From a bacterium (GTDB taxonomy: Bacteria; Orphanbacterota; Orphanbacteria; Orphanbacterales; Orphanbacteraceae): DNA of 64,000 nt. Every line of letters begins with the position of its first letter. Position 1 is the stretch's first letter. A program made the translations under genes and the position numbers. Positions 8,816 through 17,498 of the stretch are shown here, piece after piece. Where the stretch lies: NCBI GenBank assembly GCA_025782575.1, contig JALGYY010000046.1, forward strand, positions 1-64,000. Direction: 5' to 3'. The notes beneath the pieces are model-generated. The model ran no database searches. It saw nothing but the letters and a program-made list of their open reading frames with translations, and had not been told where the DNA came from.

Positions 8816-9339
8816 GTGAATCGTGTGCGCTGCTCGTTCGGCATCGCCATCAGGATCTCGACGCCCGCACTGCCGAAGATACGATCCGGAAACGTCTTGA
8901 AGAAGGGGAGCGGCTCCTGGGACTGGGCCGCGAGGAGTGCTGGGAGTTTATCTATCGAGAAGGCTCGGGGCTGCGGGAGAGACTTGAGGTCCTCGCCGAG
9001 AGCGCCAATCTTTTTGTAAACCCGAACAAGCATCTTTATCGATTCTCGGACGGATGGCAATCGGGGGCGCTCGAGCAGGGGGTTCTTCTTCTCGTTCGGA
9101 ACCAGCCGGATCTCGAAGGGCCTCTCGCTCTCGAAACGCTGCAGAAAGAGTATGGGTGTGAAGGGCTGCAAGAGGTCCGCTACGGCACTCTCTGGATCCT
9201 TCGGATCGCCGGTAGTATGAACGGGCCGCTGGGAGACGAGAGAGAGCTGGCGGAGCGATTCGCCATCACACGTTCCCGCGGGGACGGTCTTCTCGTGAAC
9301 CCTCACTTCCAGACCTGGGAATGGGAGATTGCCGAATGA
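8812..9339 (+). CDS. purS: PurS-like subunit of FGAM synthase, tandem-duplicated form
   Basis: PurS normally has about 80 residues and dimerises to bridge PurL and PurQ. This 175-residue protein, in the PurS position between purQ and purF with ATGA overlaps on both sides, reads as two PurS-like modules. The second (about 88-175) has LQEVRYGTLWILRI, matching the PurS strand VQDVRIGKYMELTI of Bacillus, and LLVNPHFQTWEWEI, matching LLANTVIEDYRYEV. The first (about 4-85) has a weaker start but ends VLAESANLFVNPNKHLYRF in the same pattern. It thus resembles a covalent PurS dimer, as in the N-terminal domain of large-type PurL. The alignment is by eye. Confidence 0.75.
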   Translation: MSESCALLVRHRHQDLDARTAEDTIRKRLEEGERLLGLGREECWEFIYREGSGLRERLEVLAESANLFVNPNKHLYRFSDGWQSGALEQGVLLLVRNQPDLEGPLALETLQKEYGCEGLQEVRYGTLWILRIAGSMNGPLGDERELAERFAITRSRGDGLLVNPHFQTWEWEIAE

Positions 9340-10754
9340 GCGGATGGCACGAAGAGTGCGGGGTGGTCGGTGTGTATGGCGCGGATAACGCCGCCGAGCT
9401 TGTCTGTCTAGGGCTTCATGCGCTTCAGCATCGAGGGCAGGAGGGGGCGGGCATCGTCTCTTTCGACGGCCGTGTGAATTCCTGCCGGGGCCTCGGTCTC
9501 GTCAGCGATCTGTTCGACAACGAAACTCTCGCTCGACTGAAAGGGCCGGTAGCGGTCGGCCACAATCGTTATTCGACGACCGGCTCCTGCACGGAGGAGA
9601 ATCTTCAGCCCCTGCTCGCACATTGGAAGGGACGGAAGATCGCCCTCTCCCATAACGGGAATCTGGTAAACGCCTGGGAACTTCGGCAGTCGATGGAGGA
9701 GAGCGGCGCCATCTTCCAGACGAGCATGGACAGCGAGGTGATCGTTCATCTGCTCGCCCGCGCCGCCGGTGCCAGTCTGATCGAGCGTGCCACAGAGGCG
9801 CTCGCCAAAGTATCGGGCGCCTTTTCGCTGGTACTCTGTGACGGCGAGACGATGATCGCCGCCCGCGATCCCCGTGGATTTCGGCCCCTTTGCATCGGGA
9901 AGCGAAGCGATGCCATCATAATCGCATCTGAATCATGCGCCCTCGATCTCGTCGGGGCGACCTATGTACGAGAAATCGAACCGGGGGAGATGATTGTGGT
10001 CGATCGGAAAGGGGTTCGGTCATTCCCCGCCGGTCATCCGCCGCCATCAAAACACTGTATCTTCGAGTATGTCTATTTCTCCCGGCCCGACTCAGTCGTC
10101 TTCGGGCATTCCGTCGATCCGATCAGACGCAGGCTCGGTCAGCGGCTCGCTGCGGAACATCCTGCCGAAGCAGACATTGTCATCGCCGTCCCCGACTCAT
10201 CGAACTCTGCTGCGCTCGGCTTTTCGGAGAAATCGGGGATTCCGTTCGAGATCGGTCTCATCAGGAATCACTATGTCGGTCGTACTTTTATCCAGCCCAC
10301 ACAGGGCCTTCGAGATCATCGTGTGCGGATCAAATACAATCCGGTGCGGGAAGTGCTCGACGGCAAGCGGGTCGTCATGGTCGATGATTCAATTGTTCGG
10401 GGAACGACGATGAGAAAGCTCGTCAAGATGCTCCGACGGGCGGGGGCACGAGAGGTACACCTGCGGATCAGCTCTCCCCCGATCCAGTACCCCTGCTATT
10501 ATGGGATCGATACACCGACGAGGGGGGAACTGATCGCCTCGTCCCACTCCGTAGACGAAATCCGCAAATATCTCCGCGTCGAAAGCGTCTTCTATCTCTC
10601 GCTCCCGAATCTGATCGCCGCCTCCCCCTCTTCGCTCGGATACTGTACCGCCTGCTTCAGCGGCGACTATGCTGTGCCATTCGAGAAAGTGCCGACCAAA
10701 GAGATCCTGGAAAAGGACTCTGCTGAGCCGGAAGGGGAGAAAGTGCGGGGATAA
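9336..10754 (+). CDS. purF: Amidophosphoribosyltransferase, iron-sulfur type
   Basis: First committed enzyme of purine synthesis: makes 5-phosphoribosylamine from PRPP and glutamine. The start at 9336 overlaps the purS stop (ATGA). The N-terminus MSGWHEECGVVGVYG implies a seven-residue propeptide removed to expose the nucleophile C8, as in Bacillus PurF. The four 4Fe-4S cysteines of that type are all visible (KHCIFEYVYFSRP, QYPCYYGID and LGYCTAC), and the PRPP motif is VVMVDDSIVRGTT. 472 residues is the family length. Oxygen-sensitive cluster chemistry is inferred from the family. Confidence 0.95.
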   Translation: MSGWHEECGVVGVYGADNAAELVCLGLHALQHRGQEGAGIVSFDGRVNSCRGLGLVSDLFDNETLARLKGPVAVGHNRYSTTGSCTEENLQPLLAHWKGRKIALSHNGNLVNAWELRQSMEESGAIFQTSMDSEVIVHLLARAAGASLIERATEALAKVSGAFSLVLCDGETMIAARDPRGFRPLCIGKRSDAIIIASESCALDLVGATYVREIEPGEMIVVDRKGVRSFPAGHPPPSKHCIFEYVYFSRPDSVVFGHSVDPIRRRLGQRLAAEHPAEADIVIAVPDSSNSAALGFSEKSGIPFEIGLIRNHYVGRTFIQPTQGLRDHRVRIKYNPVREVLDGKRVVMVDDSIVRGTTMRKLVKMLRRAGAREVHLRISSPPIQYPCYYGIDTPTRGELIASSHSVDEIRKYLRVESVFYLSLPNLIAASPSSLGYCTACFSGDYAVPFEKVPTKEILEKDSAEPEGEKVRG

Positions 10755-10940
10755 GGGGGGAGGAGCGGAAGCCCTTGCAGACCCACAAGGAACCCCCCGT
10801 TCCCAATCCTCGCACGTCCTTTCAAATAAACCTTGACGCCTCCTCCTCGATGTTGGACGATGTCGGCCCCTATTCGTAGCAATAGTACGAGATAGGTGAT
10901 TGTCTTTAGAAACCACTTGAAGCGGAGAGTGGGAAAGACC

Positions 10941-11876
10941 ATGGCAGGACTGAAGATACTGGTGATCGAAAGTCGCCCTGATATCGCGGCCTGGCTCGCC
11001 CGGGAGGGGGAGGCGAGGGAACTCGACCTGACGGTCGGAACCGGGGTAACGGAGGTCTGGAGCGAACTCCTCGCCGGTCGTTTCGACTGTGTGGCCGGAG
11101 CTTTCAATGGCGACGGCGCCCTTCTGGAGAGACTTCCCGAATCGATCCGTCCGAAGCGTATCCCGCTCCGGCCTGAATGGAATTCCGACTCCACACTCCG
11201 AGTTCGATGGTCCCAGCTTCTGAATGCCTGGACGGGTCATGGTGTGACGGTTACCGATACCAAATGGCTGAAAGAGCGATTCGATGACAAGATGGACGTC
11301 TGCCATCGGGAGTTCATCGAATCGCTCCGTCCGGTAATGGGCCAGCTCTCCGAACACGAAGCCGATCTCAGTGAGCATTCCCGGCGGGTCGGCATATTCG
11401 CGGCGCGAATCGGTCGCGCCCTCGGCCTCCCTTCTGAGAAGATCCGGGTCCTCATGGTGGGCGGGCTCGTTCATGACGTAGGCAAGATCAGAATCGATCC
11501 CGAGACATTGAACAAGCCGGGAGCGCTTACCGACGAAGAGTGGCTCTCCATTTTTTCCCATCCTGAATGGGGCGTTGAAATTGTCGAAGATCACGCGGAG
11601 GAAGAGGAAATTCTCGGCATGGTCAGACATCATCACGAACGGTTCGACGGTAAGGGTTACCCGCACAAGCTGCGAGCCGGCGAGATCCCGCCGCTGGCAA
11701 GGGTACTCGCCCTCGCCGACGCCTACGACGCCGTCACTCACGACCGGCCCTACAAAAAAGGGGTCTCCCATCGCCACGCCGTCAAAGAGATGCTGAAGAG
11801 CGCGGGGACCCAGTTCGATCCCGATGTGGTCCGCGGTTTTCTCGCGTCCCGCCTCGACCGGGTAAAGACCGCCTGA
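10941..11876 (+). CDS. HD-GYP domain protein with degenerate receiver-like N-terminus
   Basis: Probable cyclic-di-GMP phosphodiesterase. Residues 1-100 look like a response-regulator fold (LKILVIESRPDIAAWLARE) but the acidic pocket DD is replaced by ES, and the expected phospho-Asp position in FDCVAGAF is not an aspartate, so phosphorylation is unlikely. Residues about 140-305 form the HD-GYP domain with HD at 178-179 (GLVHDVGKI), HHERFDGKGYP at 231-241 and LADAYDAVTHDRPYK, all key residues present. The ATG at 10941 follows GGAAAG; an earlier ATG at 10896 in frame adds only Arg/Lys-rich residues. It stands alone after purF with 186 bases between. Confidence 0.85.
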   Translation: MAGLKILVIESRPDIAAWLAREGEARELDLTVGTGVTEVWSELLAGRFDCVAGAFNGDGALLERLPESIRPKRIPLRPEWNSDSTLRVRWSQLLNAWTGHGVTVTDTKWLKERFDDKMDVCHREFIESLRPVMGQLSEHEADLSEHSRRVGIFAARIGRALGLPSEKIRVLMVGGLVHDVGKIRIDPETLNKPGALTDEEWLSIFSHPEWGVEIVEDHAEEEEILGMVRHHHERFDGKGYPHKLRAGEIPPLARVLALADAYDAVTHDRPYKKGVSHRHAVKEMLKSAGTQFDPDVVRGFLASRLDRVKTA

Positions 11877-12142
11877 CATGGTCGTCGAGAGTGTGCGGAG
11901 ACCTTTCCCCCCTGCCTTATTATGCAAACCTCACTCTTGAATCGATTCTGACCGGTCAGTCGACTATTTCATCGGCGGCATAATCAGCTGGAAGTTCTGC
12001 ACAAGCTGTCGCCATTTGCAGTGAGTTGTGGAGTACGCGGGGGCATCATCTCCAGTCGCGCCTACCGGGGCGACTGAACCTGCAGCGACGAGTAAATGAA
12101 AGAGGAGGGAGGCAAACGACTTCCAATGTCCGGCTCTTCCCC
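11877..12142. other. Convergent intergenic region
   Basis: 266 bases between two genes meeting tail to tail. I see no convincing gene; a 60-codon plus-strand frame (12026-12208) lies partly over the end of the transporter gene. No clear U-tract terminator is visible. Confidence 0.45.
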
Positions 12143-14482
12143 CTAGGGGTGGAACGGAAAAAAGACGGGGACGAGAATCACCAGCAGCACAAGCAGAAGA
12201 ACGGTTAGAGGTGTCCCGATTTTGAGATAGTCTGTTGCCCGATACCCGCCGGCCCCCATGACTAGGAGACCGGCCTTTGCGCTGAACGGAGTCATGAACG
12301 CCACCGAGGCGGCGAGACCGATTCCCATCATGACCGTGTGTGGGCTGATCCCCATACGCTGGGCGGCCTGAAGCGCTACCGGTGTCAACAACACAACAGT
12401 CGGGGCACCGTCGAGGGCCTGGCTTAGCAGGCTCGAAAGGAAAATGAGCCCCGCCAGGACTGCGTATGGACCGTACGGCCCGGCCAACTCAATCACCGTA
12501 CTCGAGAGCAGCATCGCTCCCCCGGTCCGCTCCATGGCGATGCCGACCGGCAAAATTGCGGCGACAAGGAAGAGAGCTCTCCACTCAACTGTGCGATACG
12601 CCTCCTGCATGGTGATCGCACCGCTTGCCGCCACCAGCACCGCGGCGGCGAACGACGCTACGTGGACCGGCTGCCAGCCGGTAGCGACCATTAGGATCAT
12701 CAGAAGCAATCCGCCCACCGCGTAGGGCGCCTTCTTGTAGCGGCGCGGCGCCTGGGCCCTTTGTGACAGCGTGACGAAGTCGGGGCTCGCGCCGAAAATG
12801 CTGATCTTGGTCCATGGTCCTTGAAGAAGGAGAGCATCGCCGAAGCGGAGGGGGATCCTCGCGAGACCTGAATGGATCGGCCTACCCTCCCGCCAGAGGG
12901 CGAGCACCTGCAACCCGTATCTATCCGCGAATCTCAATTCCGAGAGAGTTTTACCGGCGGTGTTCGATCGGGGGGCGATGGCTGCCTCGACGAGGCCGTT
13001 GTCATCGCTCTGGATAACCGATTCGGTTACGTCCTGCCCGAGTTTTACGTTTCCGAGATGGATGAGACGACGGATGCGGTCCGGATCTCCAATGACCAAT
13101 AATTCATCATTTGGCCGGATTGTCTCCTTCGGATCGATGGCTAGAAACACGTCGCCCCCACGGAGGACTCCTGCGATGTTGAGTCCGGTCAGCTCACCCA
13201 TTCGGCTTTCTCCGATCGTCCTCCCTGCGAGCTCCGATGTCCCAGGCACACGGAGCAGAAAGATGTGTCCCTCGAGATCGCGGAACGTTGGCGGTCCACC
13301 GGCGGAGACTTCGAGATCACCGCGGCGGATGATCGACGCAACCTGCCGGGGGGGGGCGAGGATGAGGAGTTCGTCCCCTTCCAACAGTCTGCGATCGGCA
13401 AGTTCCATGTCGACGAGCTGCCCATCGCGGCGGATTCCCACGACGACGGCGCCGAGTGCTCCACGAAATCCGATGCCCCGAAGGGTCCTGTCTGCAAGTG
13501 GTGAGCCGGGGAGGATCACCGCAGTGAAACCGGCGAGACGATCGGCCGCTTTCGAGAGATCGCTTGTGGCGGTCACTTCCTCGATCTCGACGCCCCGTAC
13601 GCGGATCAGCTCCTCAAGGTCTGAATAGGAACCCTTGGCGAGCAACTGATCACCCCCCATGAGCACCGTGCTTCCATCGGGGGCAAGACGTTTTCGCCCC
13701 CCGCGAACGATGCCTACTATCTGCACTCCGAGAGTAGTGCCGAGTTTCGATTCGGAGAGGGTTTTGCCGTCCAGTTGCGAACGGATCGGAATACGGATCG
13801 AGAAGAGGTTCTCATTGAGTTCGTATGTTCGGGCGAGGTCGCGATAGGGGGAGGCGGTCGAGCCGGTGTCGCGAACGGGCAGAAGCCATTTCCCTGCAAT
13901 GGCCATGTAAAGGATTCCGCAGGCCAGTAACACCAACCCGAGCGGCGTGAAATCGAACAGGCCGAATGGCGCGAGACCACGTCCGCGCAGCATCTCGGAA
14001 GTCAGGATATTGGGCGGTGTGCCGACCAGAGTCAGCATCCCGCCCAATATCGCGCCGAACGCGAGCGGAAGAAACAGGCGCGAAGGGGACACACCGGATT
14101 TTCGGGAGATGCTCGAAACAGCAGGGAGGAGCATTGCTGTGGCGGCGATATTGTTCATGAACGCCGAGAGCGCAGCCGAGATGAGCATGATCGTGACGAG
14201 AAGTAGTATCTCGTTGGCGCCGGCCCAGCGGTTCACCCAACCCCCGACAACATCGGCGACGCCGGTTCGGCTCAACGCCCCGCTAACGAAGAAAATGGAG
14301 AGCATAGTGATAACCGCGGGTGAGGCGAAGCCAGAGAAAGCCTCTTCCGGAGTAATAAATCGCGCAAGAATGAGAAAGAGTAGCCCAAGAAATGCAGTCA
14401 AGTCGACTGGCAGCTTCTCGGTAACAAAGATGTACGCCATCGCGGCTAGAACGGTAAATAATATTCCGATTTCAACTGTCAC
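12143..14482 (-). CDS. SLC13/DASS-family permease with four TrkA_C (RCK_C) domains
   Basis: An inner-membrane anion or dicarboxylate carrier of the SLC13/ArsB-like superfamily. Residues about 1-205 hold the first transporter half, with FMNNIAATAMLLP and LVGTPPNIL (the NxxxT-type hairpin). A cytosolic block follows with four tandem TrkA_C modules at about 226-296, 315-385, 405-475 and 496-565, each with the pattern GxxL.e....lgv.vvgi.R.g and gD.Llv.g. The second half (about 590-779) has QALDGAPTVVLLTPVAL. Common relatives have two such modules. The start is GTG at 14482 without an obvious ribosome site. Sulfate, dicarboxylate or tellurite-type substrates are possible; the sequence does not decide. 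Confidence 0.87.
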   Translation of the reverse strand: MTVEIGILFTVLAAMAYIFVTEKLPVDLTAFLGLLFLILARFITPEEAFSGFASPAVITMLSIFFVSGALSRTGVADVVGGWVNRWAGANEILLLVTIMLISAALSAFMNNIAATAMLLPAVSSISRKSGVSPSRLFLPLAFGAILGGMLTLVGTPPNILTSEMLRGRGLAPFGLFDFTPLGLVLLACGILYMAIAGKWLLPVRDTGSTASPYRDLARTYELNENLFSIRIPIRSQLDGKTLSESKLGTTLGVQIVGIVRGGRKRLAPDGSTVLMGGDQLLAKGSYSDLEELIRVRGVEIEEVTATSDLSKAADRLAGFTAVILPGSPLADRTLRGIGFRGALGAVVVGIRRDGQLVDMELADRRLLEGDELLILAPPRQVASIIRRGDLEVSAGGPPTFRDLEGHIFLLRVPGTSELAGRTIGESRMGELTGLNIAGVLRGGDVFLAIDPKETIRPNDELLVIGDPDRIRRLIHLGNVKLGQDVTESVIQSDDNGLVEAAIAPRSNTAGKTLSELRFADRYGLQVLALWREGRPIHSGLARIPLRFGDALLLQGPWTKISIFGASPDFVTLSQRAQAPRRYKKAPYAVGGLLLMILMVATGWQPVHVASFAAAVLVAASGAITMQEAYRTVEWRALFLVAAILPVGIAMERTGGAMLLSSTVIELAGPYGPYAVLAGLIFLSSLLSQALDGAPTVVLLTPVALQAAQRMGISPHTVMMGIGLAASVAFMTPFSAKAGLLVMGAGGYRATDYLKIGTPLTVLLLVLLVILVPVFFPFHP

Positions 14483-14783
14483 GAAGAAAATCCCATTTCG
14501 AACTTCTGCAGGAGTGCAGCCGTCCGCACAAAGAAACTTGATTCGCCAGGATATTACAGGTCTTTAGACGGTAGCCCGGTGTTTTTCTTGATGATCTGAC
14601 GGCATGGATGGACGCTTTGCAAAGGGGGAACCGGCATCGTCGTAAAATCCCGGTCGCCCCGATCAGTCTCTGCCCACGCTGGTTGACGGCGAGAGGGAAG
14701 AGCCACCGCCTTTTCGCGCAGCCGAGAAACCCGCGGAGATTCTGAAATCCCCCGGGCGCTACACTACCCAGGATGCGCCAGGC
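14483..14783. other. Intergenic region upstream of the transporter gene
   Basis: 301 bases between two minus-strand genes. It should hold the promoter of the SLC13 gene, but I find only a weak TAATAT (minus strand, near 14551) without a matching -35. No repeat or RNA gene seen. Confidence 0.4.
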
Positions 14784-15344
14784 TCATCGGAAAAGCCCTT
14801 TGATGGCCCCCCAATCGGAACTTTCGGTTCCGGTGAGACCAACGACCACCCCGGCACCGATAGACGTTGAAAAACTCCCCCACTGAAAGCTCGTGTCGAA
14901 CCAGCCGGAGCTGGCCGGCTCGACACTAAGCTCCGCATACGGGTGCTCCGAAACTGCCTCCCAAGTAATCGTGCCGATTTTCGCTGGCAGAATCATGGGG
15001 ACTGAAGTCGTGTTATCAGTAAGAGAGATTACCGGGCATAGAGTCATGATGAAATCGGCTGACCACAACGGAGGGGGGAACGACTGGATACCAAATTCGT
15101 GTAGCTGCAATGAGGCGTCACACACCATGACCTGGACATGGTAAAGGGAGGCTGGTCCCGACACCCATATATCGACACCAACCAAGGCCCCTACGCTTAC
15201 GAATGCAGTATCCGGGCCGTTTCCCAGTGTTCCATCCAGATCGAGTTCGACGCCAAATGGCTGCGCTTGGGCGATCGGGGCCATTGCGGCTAGCATCATC
15301 CCCGTGATAAGTACCCGCACCCTCCTGGGGATGAGGACTCTCAT
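14784..15344 (-). CDS. Small secreted protein of unknown function with SWG-type C-terminal tail
   Basis: 186 residues with a signal peptide (Arg-rich start, hydrophobic LITGMMLAAMAPIA, probable cut after AQA). The mature part is a predicted beta protein rich in Ser/Thr/Val (VELDLDGTLGNGPD, SVGALVGVDIWVSGPASLYHVQVMV), which fits a cohesin-like or other immunoglobulin-like sandwich, but I do not recognise a family. It ends SSDWGAIKGLFR, the same kind of tail as the two secreted paralogues at 29448 and 30399 (DASWGDVKSLF). It is single and not obviously in an operon. Function not assigned; export is well supported. Confidence 0.7.
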   Translation of the reverse strand: MRVLIPRRVRVLITGMMLAAMAPIAQAQPFGVELDLDGTLGNGPDTAFVSVGALVGVDIWVSGPASLYHVQVMVCDASLQLHEFGIQSFPPPLWSADFIMTLCPVISLTDNTTSVPMILPAKIGTITWEAVSEHPYAELSVEPASSGWFDTSFQWGSFSTSIGAGVVVGLTGTESSDWGAIKGLFR

Positions 15345-15752
15345 TAGCGCAGGAATAGCGGTCGCGGTAACATCGGAGCTTCTCTCTCTTGGCTTCGGAT
15401 TATCGCGGCCGAGCGGACCGGCCCGTTAGTCCTCTTCACGACTCTGCTTCACCCACGGGAGACGAAATCAACCGGAAGATATGCTCAGTATATCACGCAA
15501 TCTGTCTATTCGGGGCTTGGCGGTATCGCCGAAACGGGGGATCGGACGCTTCGGATCGTGCGCGGGCCGATTGGAAGCATTTTCGGCGACCTGGACGAAA
15601 TCGAGGCTGCGATCGATCTGTTCCCCCCCCGCCCATGGAACCCATTGAAAACACTTGGAAAGCACTTGAATGAGCTTGATGGGTTTGATAGTTTTGCGCC
15701 GTATCGCCGGTGGGGACTCCGTGCGTGCTCGGGGTGGGAAGGGGATGGGTGT
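15345..15752. other. 408-base region between secreted-protein gene and radC
   Basis: The plus-strand frame used by radC stays open leftward through this region, and GTG at 15558 could lengthen RadC by 65 residues, but the added sequence has no similarity to RadC and turns into an unlikely RRWGLRACSGW run just before the true start. The stretch 15640-15690 is richer in TTG/TGAT and may hold the promoter of the radC-mre operon; I cannot place its boxes with confidence. Confidence 0.45.
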
Positions 15753-16442
15753 ATGGCGGAGTCCACGGACTCGATCCGGATGCTTCCGCGGTCCGAGCGG
15801 CCGAGGGAGCGGCTTTATCGCAAAGGTCCTTCGGCGCTTGCGGACCGCGAGTTGATCGCGATCCTGCTCGGTTCGGGAAGCAAAGGGAAGAGTGCTCTCA
15901 CACTCGCGAGCGACCTTCTGGTCAATCTTGGCAATTTGAGAGCTCTGGCACTGTCGGACCCTACGGTTCTTCTCGGGCAGGTGGGGGTCGGACCGGGGAA
16001 GGCGGCGCGGCTCTTTGCAGCGGTGGAACTCGGCCGACGGGTCGTCTCCTACCGAAATGGAGAGCGATTTACGATTCGGGGGCCCGAAGATGTGGCGACG
16101 CTTCTCATGGATGAGATGCGGAGCCTGGATCGGGAGGAGTTTCGAGTCCTCTTGCTGGATGCGAAGAACCGGGTCATCGATGCGGTGACCGTGTCTGTCG
16201 GCACGCTGACCGCGTCGCTTATCCACCCGAGGGAAGGGCTGAAGACGGCCATCATACGAAGTGCCGCGTCGGTCATTCTCGTCCACAACCATCCGACCGG
16301 GATCCCCACCCCGAGTCGTGAGGATGTGGAAGTGACTGAACGTTTCGTCGACGCGGGGCGGATCGTGGGAATCGAAATCCTCGATCACGTGATCATCGGA
16401 GACGGCCGATTCGAATCGCTTCGGGAAACAGGTTATTTTTAG
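15753..16442 (+). CDS. radC: RadC/JAB-domain protein
   Basis: A 229-residue member of the RadC family: an N-terminal helix-hairpin-helix-like part (RPRERLYRKGPSALADRELIA) and a C-terminal JAMM/MPN+ metalloprotein domain with the zinc motif in VHNHPTGIPTPSREDVE (HxHx7-8SxxD). RadC is historically called a DNA repair protein, but its biochemical role is unsettled; a role in recombination or natural transformation has been proposed. The ATG at 15753 follows AAGGGGA. It precedes mreB by 27 bases, a neighbourhood (radC-mreBCD) seen in many bacteria. Confidence 0.88.
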   Translation: MAESTDSIRMLPRSERPRERLYRKGPSALADRELIAILLGSGSKGKSALTLASDLLVNLGNLRALALSDPTVLLGQVGVGPGKAARLFAAVELGRRVVSYRNGERFTIRGPEDVATLLMDEMRSLDREEFRVLLLDAKNRVIDAVTVSVGTLTASLIHPREGLKTAIIRSAASVILVHNHPTGIPTPSREDVEVTERFVDAGRIVGIEILDHVIIGDGRFESLRETGYF

Positions 16443-16469
16443 GTGCTGAAGGCACCGTGGGAGTAACAC

Positions 16470-17492
16470 TTGCTCGATTCCCTGCTTCGTTACTTTACAA
16501 ATGATCTATCAATTGACCTCGGTACGGCAAATACACTGATTTACGTAAAGGGACGAGGCATCGTCCTGAACGAGCCGAGCGTCGCTGCGATCGACAAGGC
16601 GAGCGGAAAGATCATCGCCGTCGGCGCCGAGGCGAAGAGCATGCTCGGCCGGACGCCGGATGAGATTGTAGCGATCCGCCCTCTTAAAGACGGTGTGATC
16701 GCCGATTTCGAGACGACGGAAGCCCTTCTCCGCGAGCTGATCGGCAAAGTGATGAAACGCAAATTCCTGGTGCGTCCCCGCATCATGGTATGCGTCCCAT
16801 CGGGCATCACTGAAGTGGAGAAGCGAGCGGTCCGTGACTCTGCAGCGGCCGCCGGCGGGCGGGAAGTTTATCTTGTCGCCGAACCGATCGCGGCTGCTAT
16901 CGGCGTCGGGCTTCCGATCGCAAAACCGGCAGGTAATATGGTCATCGATATCGGCGGAGGAACGACCGAGATCGCCGTGATCGCCCTTTCGGGAATCGTA
17001 AACGCGGTCTCCGTCCGGGTCGGCGGCGATATGATGGACGAGTCGATCGTTCAGTACGTCAAGCGAACGTACAACCTGCTGATCGGGGAGCAGACCTCAG
17101 AACGGATCAAAATCGAGATCGGGTCGGCCTTCGACACGGGGGACGTCTCGACGATGGAGATTAAGGGCCGGGATCTTGTCGCCGGCGTTCCGAAGACGAT
17201 CGTCATCAAGGCCGAAGAGGTACGCGAAGCGATGCAGGAGCCGATCTCCGCCATCGTGGAAGCTCTCAAAAGGTCGCTCGAAATGACCCCCCCTGAGCTG
17301 GCGGCTGATATTGTGGACCGTGGAATCGTGCTCACCGGCGGTGGGGCGCTTCTCCGGGGGCTCGACATTCTTCTCCGCGAAGAAACCAATCTGCCCATCA
17401 ACATGGTCGAGGATCCCCTGACGGCAGTGGTCCTCGGGACCGGCAAGATTCTCGACAACCCGGAGGACTACGAAAAAGTCCTCATGAAGTAG
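16470..17492 (+). CDS. mreB: Rod shape-determining protein MreB
   Basis: Bacterial actin that forms membrane-bound filaments directing the elongasome. The actin-fold phosphate loops are clear ([24 protein letters not shown] and [13 protein letters not shown]) together with [15 protein letters not shown] and [15 protein letters not shown]. The N-terminus matches MreB when started at TTG 16470, preceded by GGGAG; 340 residues is normal. It is the first gene of mreB-mreC-mreD-mrdA-rodA, the standard order. Confidence 0.97.
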   Translation: MLDSLLRYFTNDLSIDLGTANTLIYVKGRGIVLNEPSVAAIDKASGKIIAVGAEAKSMLGRTPDEIVAIRPLKDGVIADFETTEALLRELIGKVMKRKFLVRPRIMVCVPSGITEVEKRAVRDSAAAAGGREVYLVAEPIAAAIGVGLPIAKPAGNMVIDIGGGTTEIAVIALSGIVNAVSVRVGGDMMDESIVQYVKRTYNLLIGEQTSERIKIEIGSAFDTGDVSTMEIKGRDLVAGVPKTIVIKAEEVREAMQEPISAIVEALKRSLEMTPPELAADIVDRGIVLTGGGALLRGLDILLREETNLPINMVEDPLTAVVLGTGKILDNPEDYEKVLMK

Positions 17493-17498
17493 GTCGAG

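Noticed and set aside
10755-10830. Terminator hairpin after purF (GGGGGG paired with CCCCCC)
   Set aside because: The loop would exceed 30 bases and no U-tract follows.
10389-11927. 512-codon minus-strand open frame across purF end and the HD-GYP gene
   Set aside because: It is antisense to two strongly supported genes, has no recognisable domain, and such long shadows are expected at this GC content.
15640-15690. Short direct repeats of CACTTG upstream of radC
   Set aside because: Only two imperfect copies; within chance for this length.
15558-15752. N-terminal extension of RadC from GTG 15558
   Set aside because: The added 65 residues do not match RadC and lack a ribosome site; ATG 15753 gives the normal length.
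15468-16469. 333-codon minus-strand open frame opposite radC
   Set aside because: Mirror of the RadC coding frame, without any family match.
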